From positions 1-64,000 of the forward strand of contig CAUTYZ010000008.1 of the NCBI GenBank assembly GCA_963543015.1: a stretch of 64,000 nt of DNA. Reading direction: 5' to 3'. This DNA is from Alloscardovia sp963543015 (GTDB taxonomy: Bacteria; Actinomycetota; Actinomycetes; Actinomycetales; Bifidobacteriaceae). Shown piece by piece: positions 18,268-28,430 of this stretch (positions are counted from its first letter, which is position 1; the number at the start of each line of letters is the position of its first letter). The notes under the pieces are model-generated. The model made no database searches and was not told the origin of the DNA. It saw only the letters and a program-made list of their open reading frames with translations. Position numbers and translations under genes: made by a program.

Positions 18268-19533
18268 GTGTACAGGGAGATCTTTAAAGTACCCGGCACA
18301 GTTGCGTTCACCGTTTCAGGAGCGATGACGCGTTCGACAATGTCTACTATCGGTTTGAGCATGGTGTTGTGCTTGAACAGTTTGTATAACGAGTGGACAT
18401 CTGCAGGTTTAATGTCTGCAGTTTTCGTTCTTTCATCAGCTATTATTACGCCTTTTATTGCGCGACTTTTTGATAAGTATGGGCAGAAGAAGGTGGGGCT
18501 TATCATAGCTCCTATTCAATTCATTTTGCTTCTGGCATTTGCTGCGGCAGCATACATGCGCGCGCCATTGCCATTCCTTTTTGTTTTGGTTGTACCAATT
18601 GGCTTTACCATGTACTCTGTGGGTGCGCTGGTGCGTACTCGCTGGGCGTGGGCGTTAAACGATAAGTCGGAAGACTACCTTAATACTGCATACTCTTGGG
18701 AAGCGGCAATTGATGAGATTATCTTTATCGTTGGCCCTATTCTTGCGGCGACGATTTCGACCAGTCATCCGCCAATTTCCACCATTATTCCGTTCATTTT
18801 GTTTGGCGCTATTAACTTCATTGGAGCGTTGATTTTCTATAATTTGAAGTCCGCAAATCCACCAGCAGTACTGTCTCTTCAGCAGGTAAACGTTGAAGAA
18901 GACATTGCCGACACGACGCACGAAGAGCTTCGTAACCGTAATATCTTGCTGTATCCTGGCATGCTCTTCCTCGTTTTGGGCATTATCTTGTTCAACTCGA
19001 CCTTCTCGGCTTTCGATGTCACCATGACAGCTGTGATGAAGAGCTTGAATTTGTATCATTACACAGGCTTTATGCTGGCAACTATTGCTGTCGGTTCGCT
19101 TATCGGTGCTTTAGTCTTCGGCTCGCGTACACATAAGCACAACTCATGGCATCGCATGATGCTCTTTATGGTTGTCCTGTCTGCCGGAGTCGCAGGTGTG
19201 GCAATGAGCCTTCCATTTATCCCATTAGCAGCAGTCTTTGGAGTCGTTGCAGGTGTGTGCGTCGCTCCGGCATATGCGACGGCAAACTTGGTTATGCGTC
19301 AGACTGCTCCGGCAAATAAGCTCACTGAAGGGTTGAGCTGGATTTCAACTGGTGGTGCTTTGGGCGCATCGTTGGGATCAGCAGTCTCGGGTGTTGCTTT
19401 GGATCATCTTGGTCAAGGTATAACTGTTCATCTCTTGTCTGTTAATGCGCTTCTTGCGTTGCCGCTCTTCTTCTTGGGGTACATGCAAGTTCGCGCCTTT
19501 GCACGTCGAAATAACCAGCAAGACCCACAGTAA
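18268..19533 (+). CDS. MFS transporter
   Basis: This 421-residue protein has about 12 membrane helices. The loop between helices 2 and 3 reads ARLFDKYGQKKVG, the usual MFS motif A. It starts with GTG, 4 nt after GAGGA. The long loop after helix 6 (SLQQVNVEEDIADTT) separates the two halves. It is similar along its length to the MFS gene at 48825 (shared VPG start, DxxGQxKV loop, an aligned R-R/T-RW segment and a TEG segment), so the two are paralogues. The substrate is unknown. Confidence 0.85.
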   Translation: MYREIFKVPGTVAFTVSGAMTRSTMSTIGLSMVLCLNSLYNEWTSAGLMSAVFVLSSAIITPFIARLFDKYGQKKVGLIIAPIQFILLLAFAAAAYMRAPLPFLFVLVVPIGFTMYSVGALVRTRWAWALNDKSEDYLNTAYSWEAAIDEIIFIVGPILAATISTSHPPISTIIPFILFGAINFIGALIFYNLKSANPPAVLSLQQVNVEEDIADTTHEELRNRNILLYPGMLFLVLGIILFNSTFSAFDVTMTAVMKSLNLYHYTGFMLATIAVGSLIGALVFGSRTHKHNSWHRMMLFMVVLSAGVAGVAMSLPFIPLAAVFGVVAGVCVAPAYATANLVMRQTAPANKLTEGLSWISTGGALGASLGSAVSGVALDHLGQGITVHLLSVNALLALPLFFLGYMQVRAFARRNNQQDPQ

Positions 19534-19594
19534 AAGCACAGTAAAAGCCTCACAGTAAAATTTCTATCGAGAACACACGTATGAAGGAGTTCTG

Positions 19595-20335
19595 ATGATT
19601 CGTGTTTCTGTCGTAGGTGCTCATGGTCGCATGGGCAGTCATGTCGTAGCAGCAGTCAATGCTGCACACGACATGGAGCTCGTCCACACAGTAGATTCCA
19701 CTGATGATATTACGGTTATCACTTCGGAAAATACAGATGTTGCTGTGGAATTCTCCGTTCCTGATGCAAGCTTAGACAATGTTCTCGCGCTTGTACGCCA
19801 CGATGTCAACGTTGTCGTGGGGACAACGGGCTGGACTGAGGAGAAGATGGCTATCGTGCGTGAGGAGCTTGCTTCTCATCCGCAGATTAGTGTCTTTATC
19901 GCTCCTAATTTTGCAATTTCGACCGTACTTGCTGAGCATTTCGCAGCTCAGGCAGCGAAGTACTTTGAATCTGCAGAAATTATCGAATTGCATCATCCAG
20001 ACAAAGTCGATGCGCCAAGCGGAACGGCATTGCACACTGCTCATAAGATTGCTCAAGCACGTGCTGATGCTCACATGGCAGACATTCCTGATAACACGCA
20101 GACAGATGCTACATCTCGTGGGCAGGTTGTCGACGGTATTCACGTGCATGCTGTACGTTTGCGTGGACTCAATGCGCACGAAGAAATTCTCTTCGGCAAC
20201 GCGGGGGAGCAGCTCGTCATCCGCGCAGATTCCTTCGACCGTACGTCCTTCATGCCGGGTGTTTTGCTGGCAGTTCGCAACGCCGGAAAGACACCGGGAG
20301 TAAGTGTCGGATTAGATAATTATTTAGATTTATAG
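19595..20335 (+). CDS. dapB: 4-hydroxy-tetrahydrodipicolinate reductase
   Basis: DapB reduces the DapA product with NAD(P)H in the lysine/diaminopimelate pathway. The 246-residue protein has the dinucleotide motif VGAHGRMGSHV at residues 6-16 and the substrate-binding motif ELHHPDKVDAPSGTA near 130. This shorter form (about 245 residues) is typical of actinobacteria. It is followed by dapA after 46 nt, so the two steps are probably co-expressed. Confidence 0.95.
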   Translation: MIRVSVVGAHGRMGSHVVAAVNAAHDMELVHTVDSTDDITVITSENTDVAVEFSVPDASLDNVLALVRHDVNVVVGTTGWTEEKMAIVREELASHPQISVFIAPNFAISTVLAEHFAAQAAKYFESAEIIELHHPDKVDAPSGTALHTAHKIAQARADAHMADIPDNTQTDATSRGQVVDGIHVHAVRLRGLNAHEEILFGNAGEQLVIRADSFDRTSFMPGVLLAVRNAGKTPGVSVGLDNYLDL

Positions 20336-20381
20336 CTGAAAATTGAAAATGAAGTCATACCCCAAGGGTAATTTTTAAATT

Positions 20382-21293
20382 ATGACTACCGAGATGCATC
20401 TGCTTGAAAATGCGCCTTTTGGACGAGTTATCCCAGCAATGGTAACTCCTATGAAGGCGGATGGAACCGTCGACTACGAAGCTGCTCAGGTTTTGGCGCA
20501 GCATCTTGTAGCCGACGGAGCAGATGGCATCCTACTTAATGGAACGACCGGCGAATCGCCTACAACGCACTTGGAAGAGAAGATTGATCTCGTTCGTGCT
20601 GTTAAAGAAGTTGTAGATGTCCCTATCATTACAGGCGCTGGTTCAAACGATACCGCACACTCTGTGCGTATGGCTGAGCACATTCAAGAAGCAGGAGCAG
20701 ACGCTCTGCTCATTGTTGCACCATATTATTCACGTCCATCACAAGAGGGCATTTATCGTCACTATAAAGCTGTGAACGATTCCTCAGATGTACCTGTCAT
20801 TATTTACGACGTACCTAGCCGCACAGGAGTGCGCATTTCCACAGATACGTATGTACGCCTCGCAGGCCTATCTCAAGTGAAAGCAGTAAAAGATGCTACA
20901 GGAGATTTGGCGGCGGCAGTTGTCAAGAAACTAGAAACAGGACTTGCATGGTACTCCGGAGACGATGGAGTGTATTTGCCATTCTTGTCCATCGGAGCAG
21001 TAGGAATTATTTCCGTTATTGCTCACGTAGCATCGCGCCCATTGCGTGATTTGACAGATGCGTTTAATGAAGGACATATTCTCGATGCACAGCGCATTGC
21101 TGTACAGCTTTCTCCATTGGTGACTGCCCTTAACGGAGACGGATTCCAGGCTGTGATGGCAAAGGCTGCGTGCCAGGTGCAAGGGTATATGGATGACACC
21201 ACCATGCGTTTGCCACATGTCGGACCAAACGCAGACCAGCTTGTCAAAGCGCGTGAAGGAATGCGCGCAGCTGGCGTGCTCAAGCACAAGTAA
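20382..21293 (+). CDS. dapA: 4-hydroxy-tetrahydrodipicolinate synthase
   Basis: DapA condenses pyruvate with aspartate semialdehyde. The 303-residue barrel shows GTTGESPTT, YDVPSRTG (Tyr near 140) and the Schiff-base lysine in AVKDATGD (near 169). It lies directly after dapB, the next enzyme of the pathway. The RNase J gene follows after a 117-nt gap with a stem-loop. Confidence 0.95.
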   Translation: MTTEMHLLENAPFGRVIPAMVTPMKADGTVDYEAAQVLAQHLVADGADGILLNGTTGESPTTHLEEKIDLVRAVKEVVDVPIITGAGSNDTAHSVRMAEHIQEAGADALLIVAPYYSRPSQEGIYRHYKAVNDSSDVPVIIYDVPSRTGVRISTDTYVRLAGLSQVKAVKDATGDLAAAVVKKLETGLAWYSGDDGVYLPFLSIGAVGIISVIAHVASRPLRDLTDAFNEGHILDAQRIAVQLSPLVTALNGDGFQAVMAKAACQVQGYMDDTTMRLPHVGPNADQLVKAREGMRAAGVLKHK

Positions 21294-21360
21294 AGCGCAC
21301 AAGTAAAACAAAGATACAGATAGTACTTAAGTAGTTTTCGGTAGTGGATGAGGCTTAACA

Positions 21361-21388
21361 GAGCTTGATTCATGTCATGGTCAAGCTC
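21361..21388 (+). promoter_or_regulatory. Stem-loop in the leader of the RNase J gene
   Basis: GAGCTTGA and TCAAGCTC are perfect complements around a 12-nt loop, 22 nt before the RNase J start. An outer pairing of GTGG with CCAC can extend it. There is no T run, so a translational or stability role is more likely than termination. Confidence 0.45.
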
Positions 21389-21410
21389 ACCACTTAACGA
21401 AAGGTAAATC

Positions 21411-23273
21411 ATGCCTTCCACTCAAGGAACGCGTAAGAATACACGCAAAACGACTACGCGAAGCCAGTCAAGCCGTACTCGCGGTCAGTCTACGACTCGC
21501 TCTCGCAAACCACGAAATACTGCACCAGTTCGTGCAGTGAATGCTCAGGCAAACCCAAATACCACATCCGATGGTAAGCCACTTATCGCTCCACCGAAGT
21601 ACCGCAAGGGATCGATGCGTATCGTTCCATTAGGCGGATTGGGTGAAATCGGTCGTAACATGAACGTGATCGAATACAACGGTCACATCTTGCTTATCGA
21701 CTGTGGCGTACTCTTCCCAGAAGAGGAGCAGCCAGGTGTTGATTTGATTTTGCCTGATTTTAATTACATCAAGGATCGTCTTGACAAGGTGGAAGCACTC
21801 GTGCTGACCCACGGTCACGAAGATCATATCGGTGGCGTACCTTACTTGCTGCGCCTTCGCAAGGATATCCCACTTATCGGTTCGAAGCTGACTCTTGCTT
21901 TAGTTGAAGCAAAGTGCAAGGAACATCGCATTAACCCAATTCTTCGTCCAGTTCAGGGACGAGACAAGATGAAGGTCGGTGCTTTCAACCTTGAATTCAT
22001 CAGCGTAACCCATTCCATTCCAGATGCTTTGGCAGTATCAGTGAAGACTCCAGCAGGACACATTATCGATACAGGTGATATGAAGCTGGATCAGCTTCCA
22101 CTGGATCATAAGATTACTGACTTGCGCCAGTTTGCTAAGCTCGGCGAGCAGGACGTGGATTTGCTCATGTCGGATTCGACAAATGCTGAAGTCCCAGGAT
22201 TCGTCAAGCCAGAAACGAGCATCGGTCCCGCTCTTGACCGTGCATTCTCTGAAGCAAGCCGCAAGATTATCGTGGCAAGCTTCTCATCGCACGTTCACCG
22301 CGTCCAGCAGGTCGTCGATGCGGCTCATAAGCATGGCCGTAAGGTTGTCTTCGTAGGTCGCTCGATGGTGCGAAACATGGGTATCGCTGCAGATTTGGGC
22401 TACCTCCACCTGCCAGAAAATACCGTTGTCGATTTGAAGCAGGCACATGATATTCAAGACGATAAGATCGTCTACATGTGCACGGGTTCGCAGGGTGAGC
22501 CAATGGCTGCTCTCGGTCGTATCGCAGATGGCAACCATCCAGATATCACCGTAGGTGAGTTCGATACCGTTATCCTCGCAAGCTCGCTCATTCCAGGTAA
22601 CGAGCATGGTGTCTACAAGGTCATCAACAAGCTCACTCGTATGGGCGCTCGTGTGGTGAATAAGGATAACGCTGCAATTCACGTATCTGGTCACTGCGAT
22701 GAAGGCGAACTTCTGTACTTCTATAACATCGTTCAGCCTAAGGCAGCTATGCCAATTCACGGCGAGCATCGTCACCTTGTCGCTAATGGCTTGATTGCAG
22801 TCAAGACTGGTGTCGATCCTAATAACGTTGTGCTCGCAGAAGATGGTGACGTCGTTGATCTCTATAAGGGGCAGGCAGCTGTCGTAGGTTCCGTACCTTG
22901 CGGCTACGTCTATGTCGATGGACAGTCTGTCGGCGAAATCGGCGAAGAAGAGCTCGAAAAGCGTCGTATCTTGTCTGAAGAAGGTTTCGTATCCTCCTTC
23001 TTGGTTGTCGATACTCGTACGAGCGAAGTTATCAGCGGTCCAAAGATTTATCTGAATGCTGTAGCAGAAGATGAAAGCGACTTCGTGGAAGTACGCTCAC
23101 GCATTGTTTCTGACGTCGAAGATGCGATGGCTCGTGGTACACACGACACCTATCAATTGCAGCAGATCATGCGTCGTACATTGGGCGGATGGATTGCTCG
23201 AAAGTTCAACCGTCGTCGTCCAATGATTGTTCCTGTCGTCGCCGATATCGCAAAAGACGTGCAGAAGAACTAA
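21411..23273 (+). CDS. rnj: Ribonuclease J
   Basis: RNase J is a metallo-beta-lactamase/beta-CASP exo- and endoribonuclease for mRNA decay and rRNA processing. The 620-residue protein shows HGHEDHIGG near residue 133, DTGDMKLD, SDSTNAE, and the beta-CASP motifs SGHCDEGE and PIHGEHRH. A basic, Ser/Thr/Arg-rich tail of about 60 residues comes before the catalytic core, as in other actinobacterial homologues. Its own leader carries a stem-loop that could serve autoregulation. Confidence 0.95.
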   Translation: MPSTQGTRKNTRKTTTRSQSSRTRGQSTTRSRKPRNTAPVRAVNAQANPNTTSDGKPLIAPPKYRKGSMRIVPLGGLGEIGRNMNVIEYNGHILLIDCGVLFPEEEQPGVDLILPDFNYIKDRLDKVEALVLTHGHEDHIGGVPYLLRLRKDIPLIGSKLTLALVEAKCKEHRINPILRPVQGRDKMKVGAFNLEFISVTHSIPDALAVSVKTPAGHIIDTGDMKLDQLPLDHKITDLRQFAKLGEQDVDLLMSDSTNAEVPGFVKPETSIGPALDRAFSEASRKIIVASFSSHVHRVQQVVDAAHKHGRKVVFVGRSMVRNMGIAADLGYLHLPENTVVDLKQAHDIQDDKIVYMCTGSQGEPMAALGRIADGNHPDITVGEFDTVILASSLIPGNEHGVYKVINKLTRMGARVVNKDNAAIHVSGHCDEGELLYFYNIVQPKAAMPIHGEHRHLVANGLIAVKTGVDPNNVVLAEDGDVVDLYKGQAAVVGSVPCGYVYVDGQSVGEIGEEELEKRRILSEEGFVSSFLVVDTRTSEVISGPKIYLNAVAEDESDFVEVRSRIVSDVEDAMARGTHDTYQLQQIMRRTLGGWIARKFNRRRPMIVPVVADIAKDVQKN

Positions 23274-23314
23274 GCTAGTACACGGTTTATAGTTTTATAA
23301 ATAAAAAACAAATA

Positions 23315-23376
23315 GAAAGCAACGGCTACGACGTATCCACGTCAGCTATGGATGACGTACGCGGGTCGTTGCTTTC
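23315..23376 (+). terminator. Large hairpin between the RNase J gene and pepN
   Basis: GAAAGCAACG pairs with CGTTGCTTTC, and ACGTC/GACGT form an inner stem. It ends 18 nt before pepN, so it could act as a terminator or attenuator at the boundary. Confidence 0.55.
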
Positions 23377-23394
23377 CTGTCATAGGAGAGAAAA

Positions 23395-25953
23395 ATGCCA
23401 GGAGCAAATCTCACCCGCGTAGAAGCACAAGAGCGTGCCGGTGTTGTCTCCAATGCATATTACACCGTGCATTTGGATGTCAATAAGGGCGATACTGACT
23501 TCCGCACTATCAGCACTATCGAATTCGATGCTGTAGAAGGAGCATCGACATTCGTGGATCTGATTGCAAACACTGTTACTTCAGTAGAATTTAACGGTGA
23601 CAAGCTTGACCCTCAGCAGGTCTTCAAGGATAACCGCATTGAGCTGACGAACCTCAAGTCACACAACGTCGTTACTGTGGATGCTCTTGCTCAGTACTCT
23701 CACACCGGTGAAGGTATGCATCGCAGCCCTGATCCAACTGATGGCAATGAGTACTTGTACACCCAGTTTGAAGTTCCAGATGCTCGCCGCGTGTATGCAG
23801 TCTTCGATCAGCCAGATATCAAGGCATACTTCGACTTCACTGTCGATGCACCTGAAGGCTGGGAAGTTATCTCCATCATGCCAGCAAACGAGCCAGAAAA
23901 CTTGGGCAATGGTTCTGTTCGCTGGACATTCCCAACCACTCCAAAGATGAGCTCCTACCTGACTGCATTCGTAGCAGGTCCTTATGCTCGCTGGGATACC
24001 ACTCATACATTGTCTGATGGCCGTGTCGTCCCAATGGCAATCTACTGCCGCCAGGCTCTTAAGGATGCTATGGCTAAGGACGTGGATTATCTCTTCAACG
24101 TCACCAAGGGCGGTATGGACTTCTACGATGAGACATGGGGCGTTCCATATCCATACGCAAAGTATGATCAGCTCTTCGTACCTGAATACAATGCAGGTGC
24201 AATGGAAAACATCGGTACTGTTACCATTCGTGATTCCTACATCTTCGAGTCCAAGGTGACTGATGCTCTTGTCGAGCGTCGTGACGTGACCGTTTTGCAC
24301 GAGCTTGCTCACATGTGGTTCGGCGATTTGGTTACCATGAAGTGGTGGAATGACTTGTGGCTCAACGAATCCTTCGCAGAGTTCACCTCGACTTTGGCAA
24401 CTGCTGAAACAACTCAGTGGCACGATGCATGGGCTACTTTTGCATCCGGCGAAAAGAGCTGGGGACAGGCTCAGGATGAAATGCCTACAACCCACCCAAT
24501 CGTGGCAGAAATCAACGATTTGCATGATACTGAAGTCAACTTCGACGGTATCACTTATGCAAAGGGTGCTTCTGTATTGAAGCAGCTCGTTGCATATGTG
24601 GGACGCAAGGAATTCTTCGCAGGTATTCACAACTATCTCGAGAAGTATCAGTACTCCAATGCAACTCTTGCAGATTTGCTTGCTGAGCTTGAGGCAACCT
24701 CCGGTCGTGACCTCAAGCATTGGTCTAAGCAGTGGCTTGAGAACGCAGGAATTAACACCATTACTTCTGAAGTGAAGACAGCAGAGGATGGAACTATTGA
24801 AGAAATGGTTCTCATCCAGACTGCTTCTGACGAATACCCTGTCTTGCGTGACCATCGCCTCGCTGTAGCATTCTATGACGAGAATGCTGACGGCAAGATT
24901 GAAATGACAGAGCGTTTCGACCTTGATGTCAACGGCGAACGTACCGTGGTAGAAGCAGTAGCAGGTAAGAAGCGTCCTGCATTCATCATGGTAAACGAAG
25001 ACGATTTGACATACACCAAGCTTCGCTTTGATGCTCAGTCTCTCGAATTCGCAAAGAATAACCTCTATAAGTTCTCCAGTGCATTGACTCGTGCAGTCGT
25101 ATGGTTGAGCTTGTGGGATATGACTCGCGATGCTCAGTTCCCAGCTGTAGACTTCGTGGAGACCAGCTTGAAGGCTCTCGGAACAGAGAAGGAATCCACC
25201 ACCTTCCGTTACGCTCTTGGACAGGTTTCTGTCGCTGTAGGTCGTTTCGTTCCAGCAGCACAGCGTGAAGCATTGAAGGTAGAAGTTGCAGAAGAGTTCT
25301 ATCGCTTGGCACAGGCTGCTGAACCAGGCTCTGATGAGCAGTTCCAGCTCGTTCAGGCTTACTTGAACAATGGTTCTGGTCCAGAGTTCAAGGAGCATGC
25401 TGCTGGTCTTCTCGATGGTACTGTTTCCTTCGACGGCTTGGATGTGGACAATAACCTTCGCTGGAATATCGTTATCGCACAGGCAACAGCAGGCGTTATC
25501 GGTGTTGAAGGCAGCGATGCTGAACTCGCACAGCGCGATACGACCGAGAACCGCGAATTTGCAGTTCTCGCTAAGGCAGCAATTCCAACCCCAGAGGCTA
25601 AGGCATGGGCATGGGATCAGGCACTTCACAACGATGATTTGACCAATTCCCAGCTCGGAAATGTCGCTCTTGGCTTCTCCAAGAATACGAAGCCTGAACT
25701 CTACACCGAGTATGTCGCTAAGTACAGCGAAACAGCTGATTGGATTTGGGACAACAAGACCTTCCACATGGCTGAAACTCTCTTGGAATATCTCTATCCA
25801 AGCTATGCTGATCCTTCCCAGCTTGTTGAGATGTGCGAGAAGTGGCTTGCTGATCACCGGAATGCTGACGCTGCATTGCGTCGTCTGGTATCGGAGAATC
25901 TTGATAGCTCGAAGCGCGCCCTTCGCGTTCAGCGCTACAACGAATCTCTGTAA
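23395..25953 (+). CDS. pepN: Aminopeptidase N (M1 family)
   Basis: This 852-residue cytoplasmic zinc aminopeptidase removes N-terminal residues from peptides. GAMEN appears near residue 267, the zinc motif HELAH near 301 and the third ligand in NESFAEF near 323. The C-terminal ERAP1-like helical domain is complete. It has the AGGAGAGAAAA ribosome site also seen before glmM and the first permease gene. Confidence 0.95.
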   Translation: MPGANLTRVEAQERAGVVSNAYYTVHLDVNKGDTDFRTISTIEFDAVEGASTFVDLIANTVTSVEFNGDKLDPQQVFKDNRIELTNLKSHNVVTVDALAQYSHTGEGMHRSPDPTDGNEYLYTQFEVPDARRVYAVFDQPDIKAYFDFTVDAPEGWEVISIMPANEPENLGNGSVRWTFPTTPKMSSYLTAFVAGPYARWDTTHTLSDGRVVPMAIYCRQALKDAMAKDVDYLFNVTKGGMDFYDETWGVPYPYAKYDQLFVPEYNAGAMENIGTVTIRDSYIFESKVTDALVERRDVTVLHELAHMWFGDLVTMKWWNDLWLNESFAEFTSTLATAETTQWHDAWATFASGEKSWGQAQDEMPTTHPIVAEINDLHDTEVNFDGITYAKGASVLKQLVAYVGRKEFFAGIHNYLEKYQYSNATLADLLAELEATSGRDLKHWSKQWLENAGINTITSEVKTAEDGTIEEMVLIQTASDEYPVLRDHRLAVAFYDENADGKIEMTERFDLDVNGERTVVEAVAGKKRPAFIMVNEDDLTYTKLRFDAQSLEFAKNNLYKFSSALTRAVVWLSLWDMTRDAQFPAVDFVETSLKALGTEKESTTFRYALGQVSVAVGRFVPAAQREALKVEVAEEFYRLAQAAEPGSDEQFQLVQAYLNNGSGPEFKEHAAGLLDGTVSFDGLDVDNNLRWNIVIAQATAGVIGVEGSDAELAQRDTTENREFAVLAKAAIPTPEAKAWAWDQALHNDDLTNSQLGNVALGFSKNTKPELYTEYVAKYSETADWIWDNKTFHMAETLLEYLYPSYADPSQLVEMCEKWLADHRNADAALRRLVSENLDSSKRALRVQRYNESL

Positions 25954-25988
25954 GCAAGGATTCTCTAGACCTCTCCCGATGAGGTGAG

Positions 25989-26018
25989 CTATACAGATAC
26001 ATGCTATACAGATACATG
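25989..26018. repeat. Two tandem 15-bp units after pepN
   Basis: CTATACAGATACATG occurs twice head to tail. A wider inverted repeat (AGACCTCTC at 25967, GAGAGGTCT at 26055) surrounds it. No function is evident. Confidence 0.6.
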
Positions 26019-26096
26019 TATCTACATATATCGTCGGCTTACACAATCGCAGATGAGAGGTCTTGTAAAGGCTCACAGAGAATTCAACACGCCTAG

Positions 26097-26134
26097 CCTG
26101 CCGTCAGACTACAATAGTTTAACGGCAGGTTTTT
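26097..26134 (+). terminator. Rho-independent terminator before glmM
   Basis: CCTGCCGT pairs with ACGGCAGG and is followed directly by TTTTT. It separates pepN from glmM. Confidence 0.85.
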
Positions 26135-26155
26135 CTATATGTTAAAGGAGAGAAA

Positions 26156-27526
26156 ATGCCTCGTCTTTTCGGAACTGATGGTGTACGCGGTTTAGCAAAT
26201 GGACTTTTGACCGCAGATTTAGCTTTAAAAATGGGTGACGCAGCTGTGCGCGTCTTTGGTGACGATGCTGGTCATGGTCGACAACGTGCACTCATTGGCC
26301 GCGATACGCGTGTCTCTGGTGACTTTTTGGCATCTGCTCTGGCAGCAGGAATGAGCTCAGGCGGTTTCGATGTTATCGATGTAGGTATTTTGCCAACTCC
26401 TGGTTTGGCATTCTTGACATCCGTGTTGAATGTAGAAATGGGAGCGGTTATTTCCGCTTCTCATAATGCCATGCCTGACAACGGCATCAAGTTCTTTGCA
26501 CGTGGAGGTTTCAAGCTTCCTGATGCGAAGGAAGATGAGATTGAAGAAATTTTGGGTACGGATTGGGATCGCCCAACTGGTGCAGGCGTCGGACGTATCT
26601 CGCATGATAACGTGACTGCAAGCAATTTGTACATTGAGCACTTGGTCAACGCTATCGCTCCTATGGATAGTGAGAGGAATCAGCCTCAGCCTTTGAAGGG
26701 CTTGCGTATCGTTGTCGATTGCGCAAATGGTGCTGCTTCTGCAGTCGCACCTGAAGCATTGCGCCGCGCAGGAGCGGATGTCGTTGTAATCAACGCATCT
26801 CCAGATGGTTATAACATCAATGATCACGCGGGTTCTACGCATCCAGAGCAGTTGCAGGCTATGGTGAAGGCAAGCGATGCCATGATGGGTGTGGCATTTG
26901 ATGGTGATGCTGATCGTTGTTTGGCTGTGGATGAAGATGGAAATCTTATTAACGGTGATCAGATTATGGGTATCCTTGCGCGTTCATACATGCGTCAGGG
27001 AAAGCTGAAGAATAATACTCTTGTCATCACTGTGATGAGTAATCTTGGCTTAATTCTCGCGTTGAAGGATATGGGAATTAAAACCGTACAAACAGGTGTA
27101 GGCGACCGTTATGTGCTGGAAAAGATGCTTGAAGGTGGATACACCTTGGGTGGTGAGCAGTCCGGTCACGTTATCAACCGTGAATTTGCGACAACCGGTG
27201 ACGGTACGCTGACTGCATTGTGCTTGGCGAATGAAGTAATGAAGTCGGGTAGGAGCTTGAAGGATCTTGCATCTGACTTCCCACAGCTTCCACAGCAGCT
27301 TGTCAACGTTCCAAATGTCGATAAGCTTGCTGCAGATACTAATGAAGCTGTTCAGGCAGCTGTTCGTGCAGAAGAAGAACTTTTGGGCGAAACCGGTCGC
27401 GTGCTGTTGCGTCCATCCGGTACTGAGCCTCTGGTGCGAGTTATGGCGGAAGCTGCAACTCAGGAACAGGCGGATACAGTATGCAATCGCTTGGCAGAAG
27501 TCGTCGCACGAGAATTGGCTTTGTGA
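26156..27526 (+). CDS. glmM: Phosphoglucosamine mutase
   Basis: GlmM converts glucosamine-6-phosphate to glucosamine-1-phosphate for UDP-GlcNAc and peptidoglycan. The 456-residue protein begins MPRLFGTDGVRG. It has the phosphoserine loop SASHNAMPDNG near residue 101, the metal loop DGDADR near 248, and RPSGTEPLVRVM near the end. Length and motifs are normal. Confidence 0.95.
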   Translation: MPRLFGTDGVRGLANGLLTADLALKMGDAAVRVFGDDAGHGRQRALIGRDTRVSGDFLASALAAGMSSGGFDVIDVGILPTPGLAFLTSVLNVEMGAVISASHNAMPDNGIKFFARGGFKLPDAKEDEIEEILGTDWDRPTGAGVGRISHDNVTASNLYIEHLVNAIAPMDSERNQPQPLKGLRIVVDCANGAASAVAPEALRRAGADVVVINASPDGYNINDHAGSTHPEQLQAMVKASDAMMGVAFDGDADRCLAVDEDGNLINGDQIMGILARSYMRQGKLKNNTLVITVMSNLGLILALKDMGIKTVQTGVGDRYVLEKMLEGGYTLGGEQSGHVINREFATTGDGTLTALCLANEVMKSGRSLKDLASDFPQLPQQLVNVPNVDKLAADTNEAVQAAVRAEEELLGETGRVLLRPSGTEPLVRVMAEAATQEQADTVCNRLAEVVARELAL

Positions 27527-27629
27527 AATCGCTGTATAAGGTGTAACGCGCATAAGGTGCGCAGAAACCGAGATAATCATAAGAGAACGCTCGCGTGCGT
27601 GACGTTCACGAGTGCTCGAGGAGGGCATG

Positions 27630-28283
27630 ATGGCTTGGAATAGCAAAAATGTCGATAAGGAATTTGACCGCGACGTTCGCGCTTTGCTCACGGATACGGA
27701 CGATGAGGGCAATTTGCCTATCGTCCAGCTCGGAGAGCCAGTGCTGCGCATGGAAACTGAGAAGTATAACGGTCAATTAAGCCAGAAGACATTGCTGAAG
27801 TTAATTGATGTCATGCATAAGACAATGCTTGCAGCTCCAGGTGTTGGATTGGCAGGTCCGCAAATTGGTTTGGGTCTTGCTATCGCAGTTGTCGAAGACC
27901 ATATTCGTGGTGATGAAGACGATCCTCGTGGCATCGGCGAGCTGCCTTTTATGGCGATTATCAATCCTCATTACGAGCCACTGAGTGATGAGACTGCAAG
28001 CTTCTATGAAGGATGCTTGAGTTTCGATGGATATCAGGCTGTACGAAAGCGCTACACGCATATCAAGGCGACGTGGATGGATGAAGTAGGAAATGAGCAT
28101 GAGCAGGAATTGCGTGACTGGCCTGCGCGAATTTTCCAGCATGAAACTGACCATTTGTCTGGTGAAGTCTACATCGATCAGGCAGAAAAGCGTAGCTTGA
28201 CGACCTACGATAATCTCGAAGATTATTGGGCTTTTGAAGCAGTTCCTCATGAAGCGGCAGAAGCGCTTGGCTTCGAATTGTAA
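27630..28283 (+). CDS. def: Peptide deformylase
   Basis: Def removes the formyl group from nascent proteins. Motif 1 GVGLAGPQIG, motif 2 EGCLS and motif 3 HETDH (near residue 170) carry the metal ligands. The frame is open to a GTG at 27612, and ATG codons occur at 27627 and 27630. GAGGAGG at 27618 fits best with 27630. The protein is about 217 residues, longer than most deformylases owing to an N-terminal extension and a C-terminal tail. Confidence 0.93.
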   Translation: MAWNSKNVDKEFDRDVRALLTDTDDEGNLPIVQLGEPVLRMETEKYNGQLSQKTLLKLIDVMHKTMLAAPGVGLAGPQIGLGLAIAVVEDHIRGDEDDPRGIGELPFMAIINPHYEPLSDETASFYEGCLSFDGYQAVRKRYTHIKATWMDEVGNEHEQELRDWPARIFQHETDHLSGEVYIDQAEKRSLTTYDNLEDYWAFEAVPHEAAEALGFEL

Positions 28284-28315
28284 GACATATACACGGATAT
28301 ACGGCATGAATGACG

Positions 28316-28348
28316 AAGGCTCGGTGAGTGATGAACTCATCGAGCCTT
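28316..28348. terminator. Hairpin terminator between convergent def and the ASST-like gene
   Basis: AAGGCTCG pairs with CGAGCCTT, extended by GTGAG/CTCAT. The genes on either side converge on it, so it may serve both strands. Confidence 0.65.
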
Positions 28349-28430
28349 GTGTTTGCTATGAAGCATTAATCATGAACCATTAAATATTACATATGCGTGC
28401 GCTTGTAAAACTTGTAAAAACAGCCAGCAG

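Noticed and set aside
23659..26076. Very long open frame (805 codons) on the minus strand opposite pepN
   Set aside because: The plus-strand frame is an unmistakable M1 aminopeptidase with its own ribosome site; the opposite frame is a codon-bias shadow with Cys/Ile/His-rich, unrecognisable sequence.
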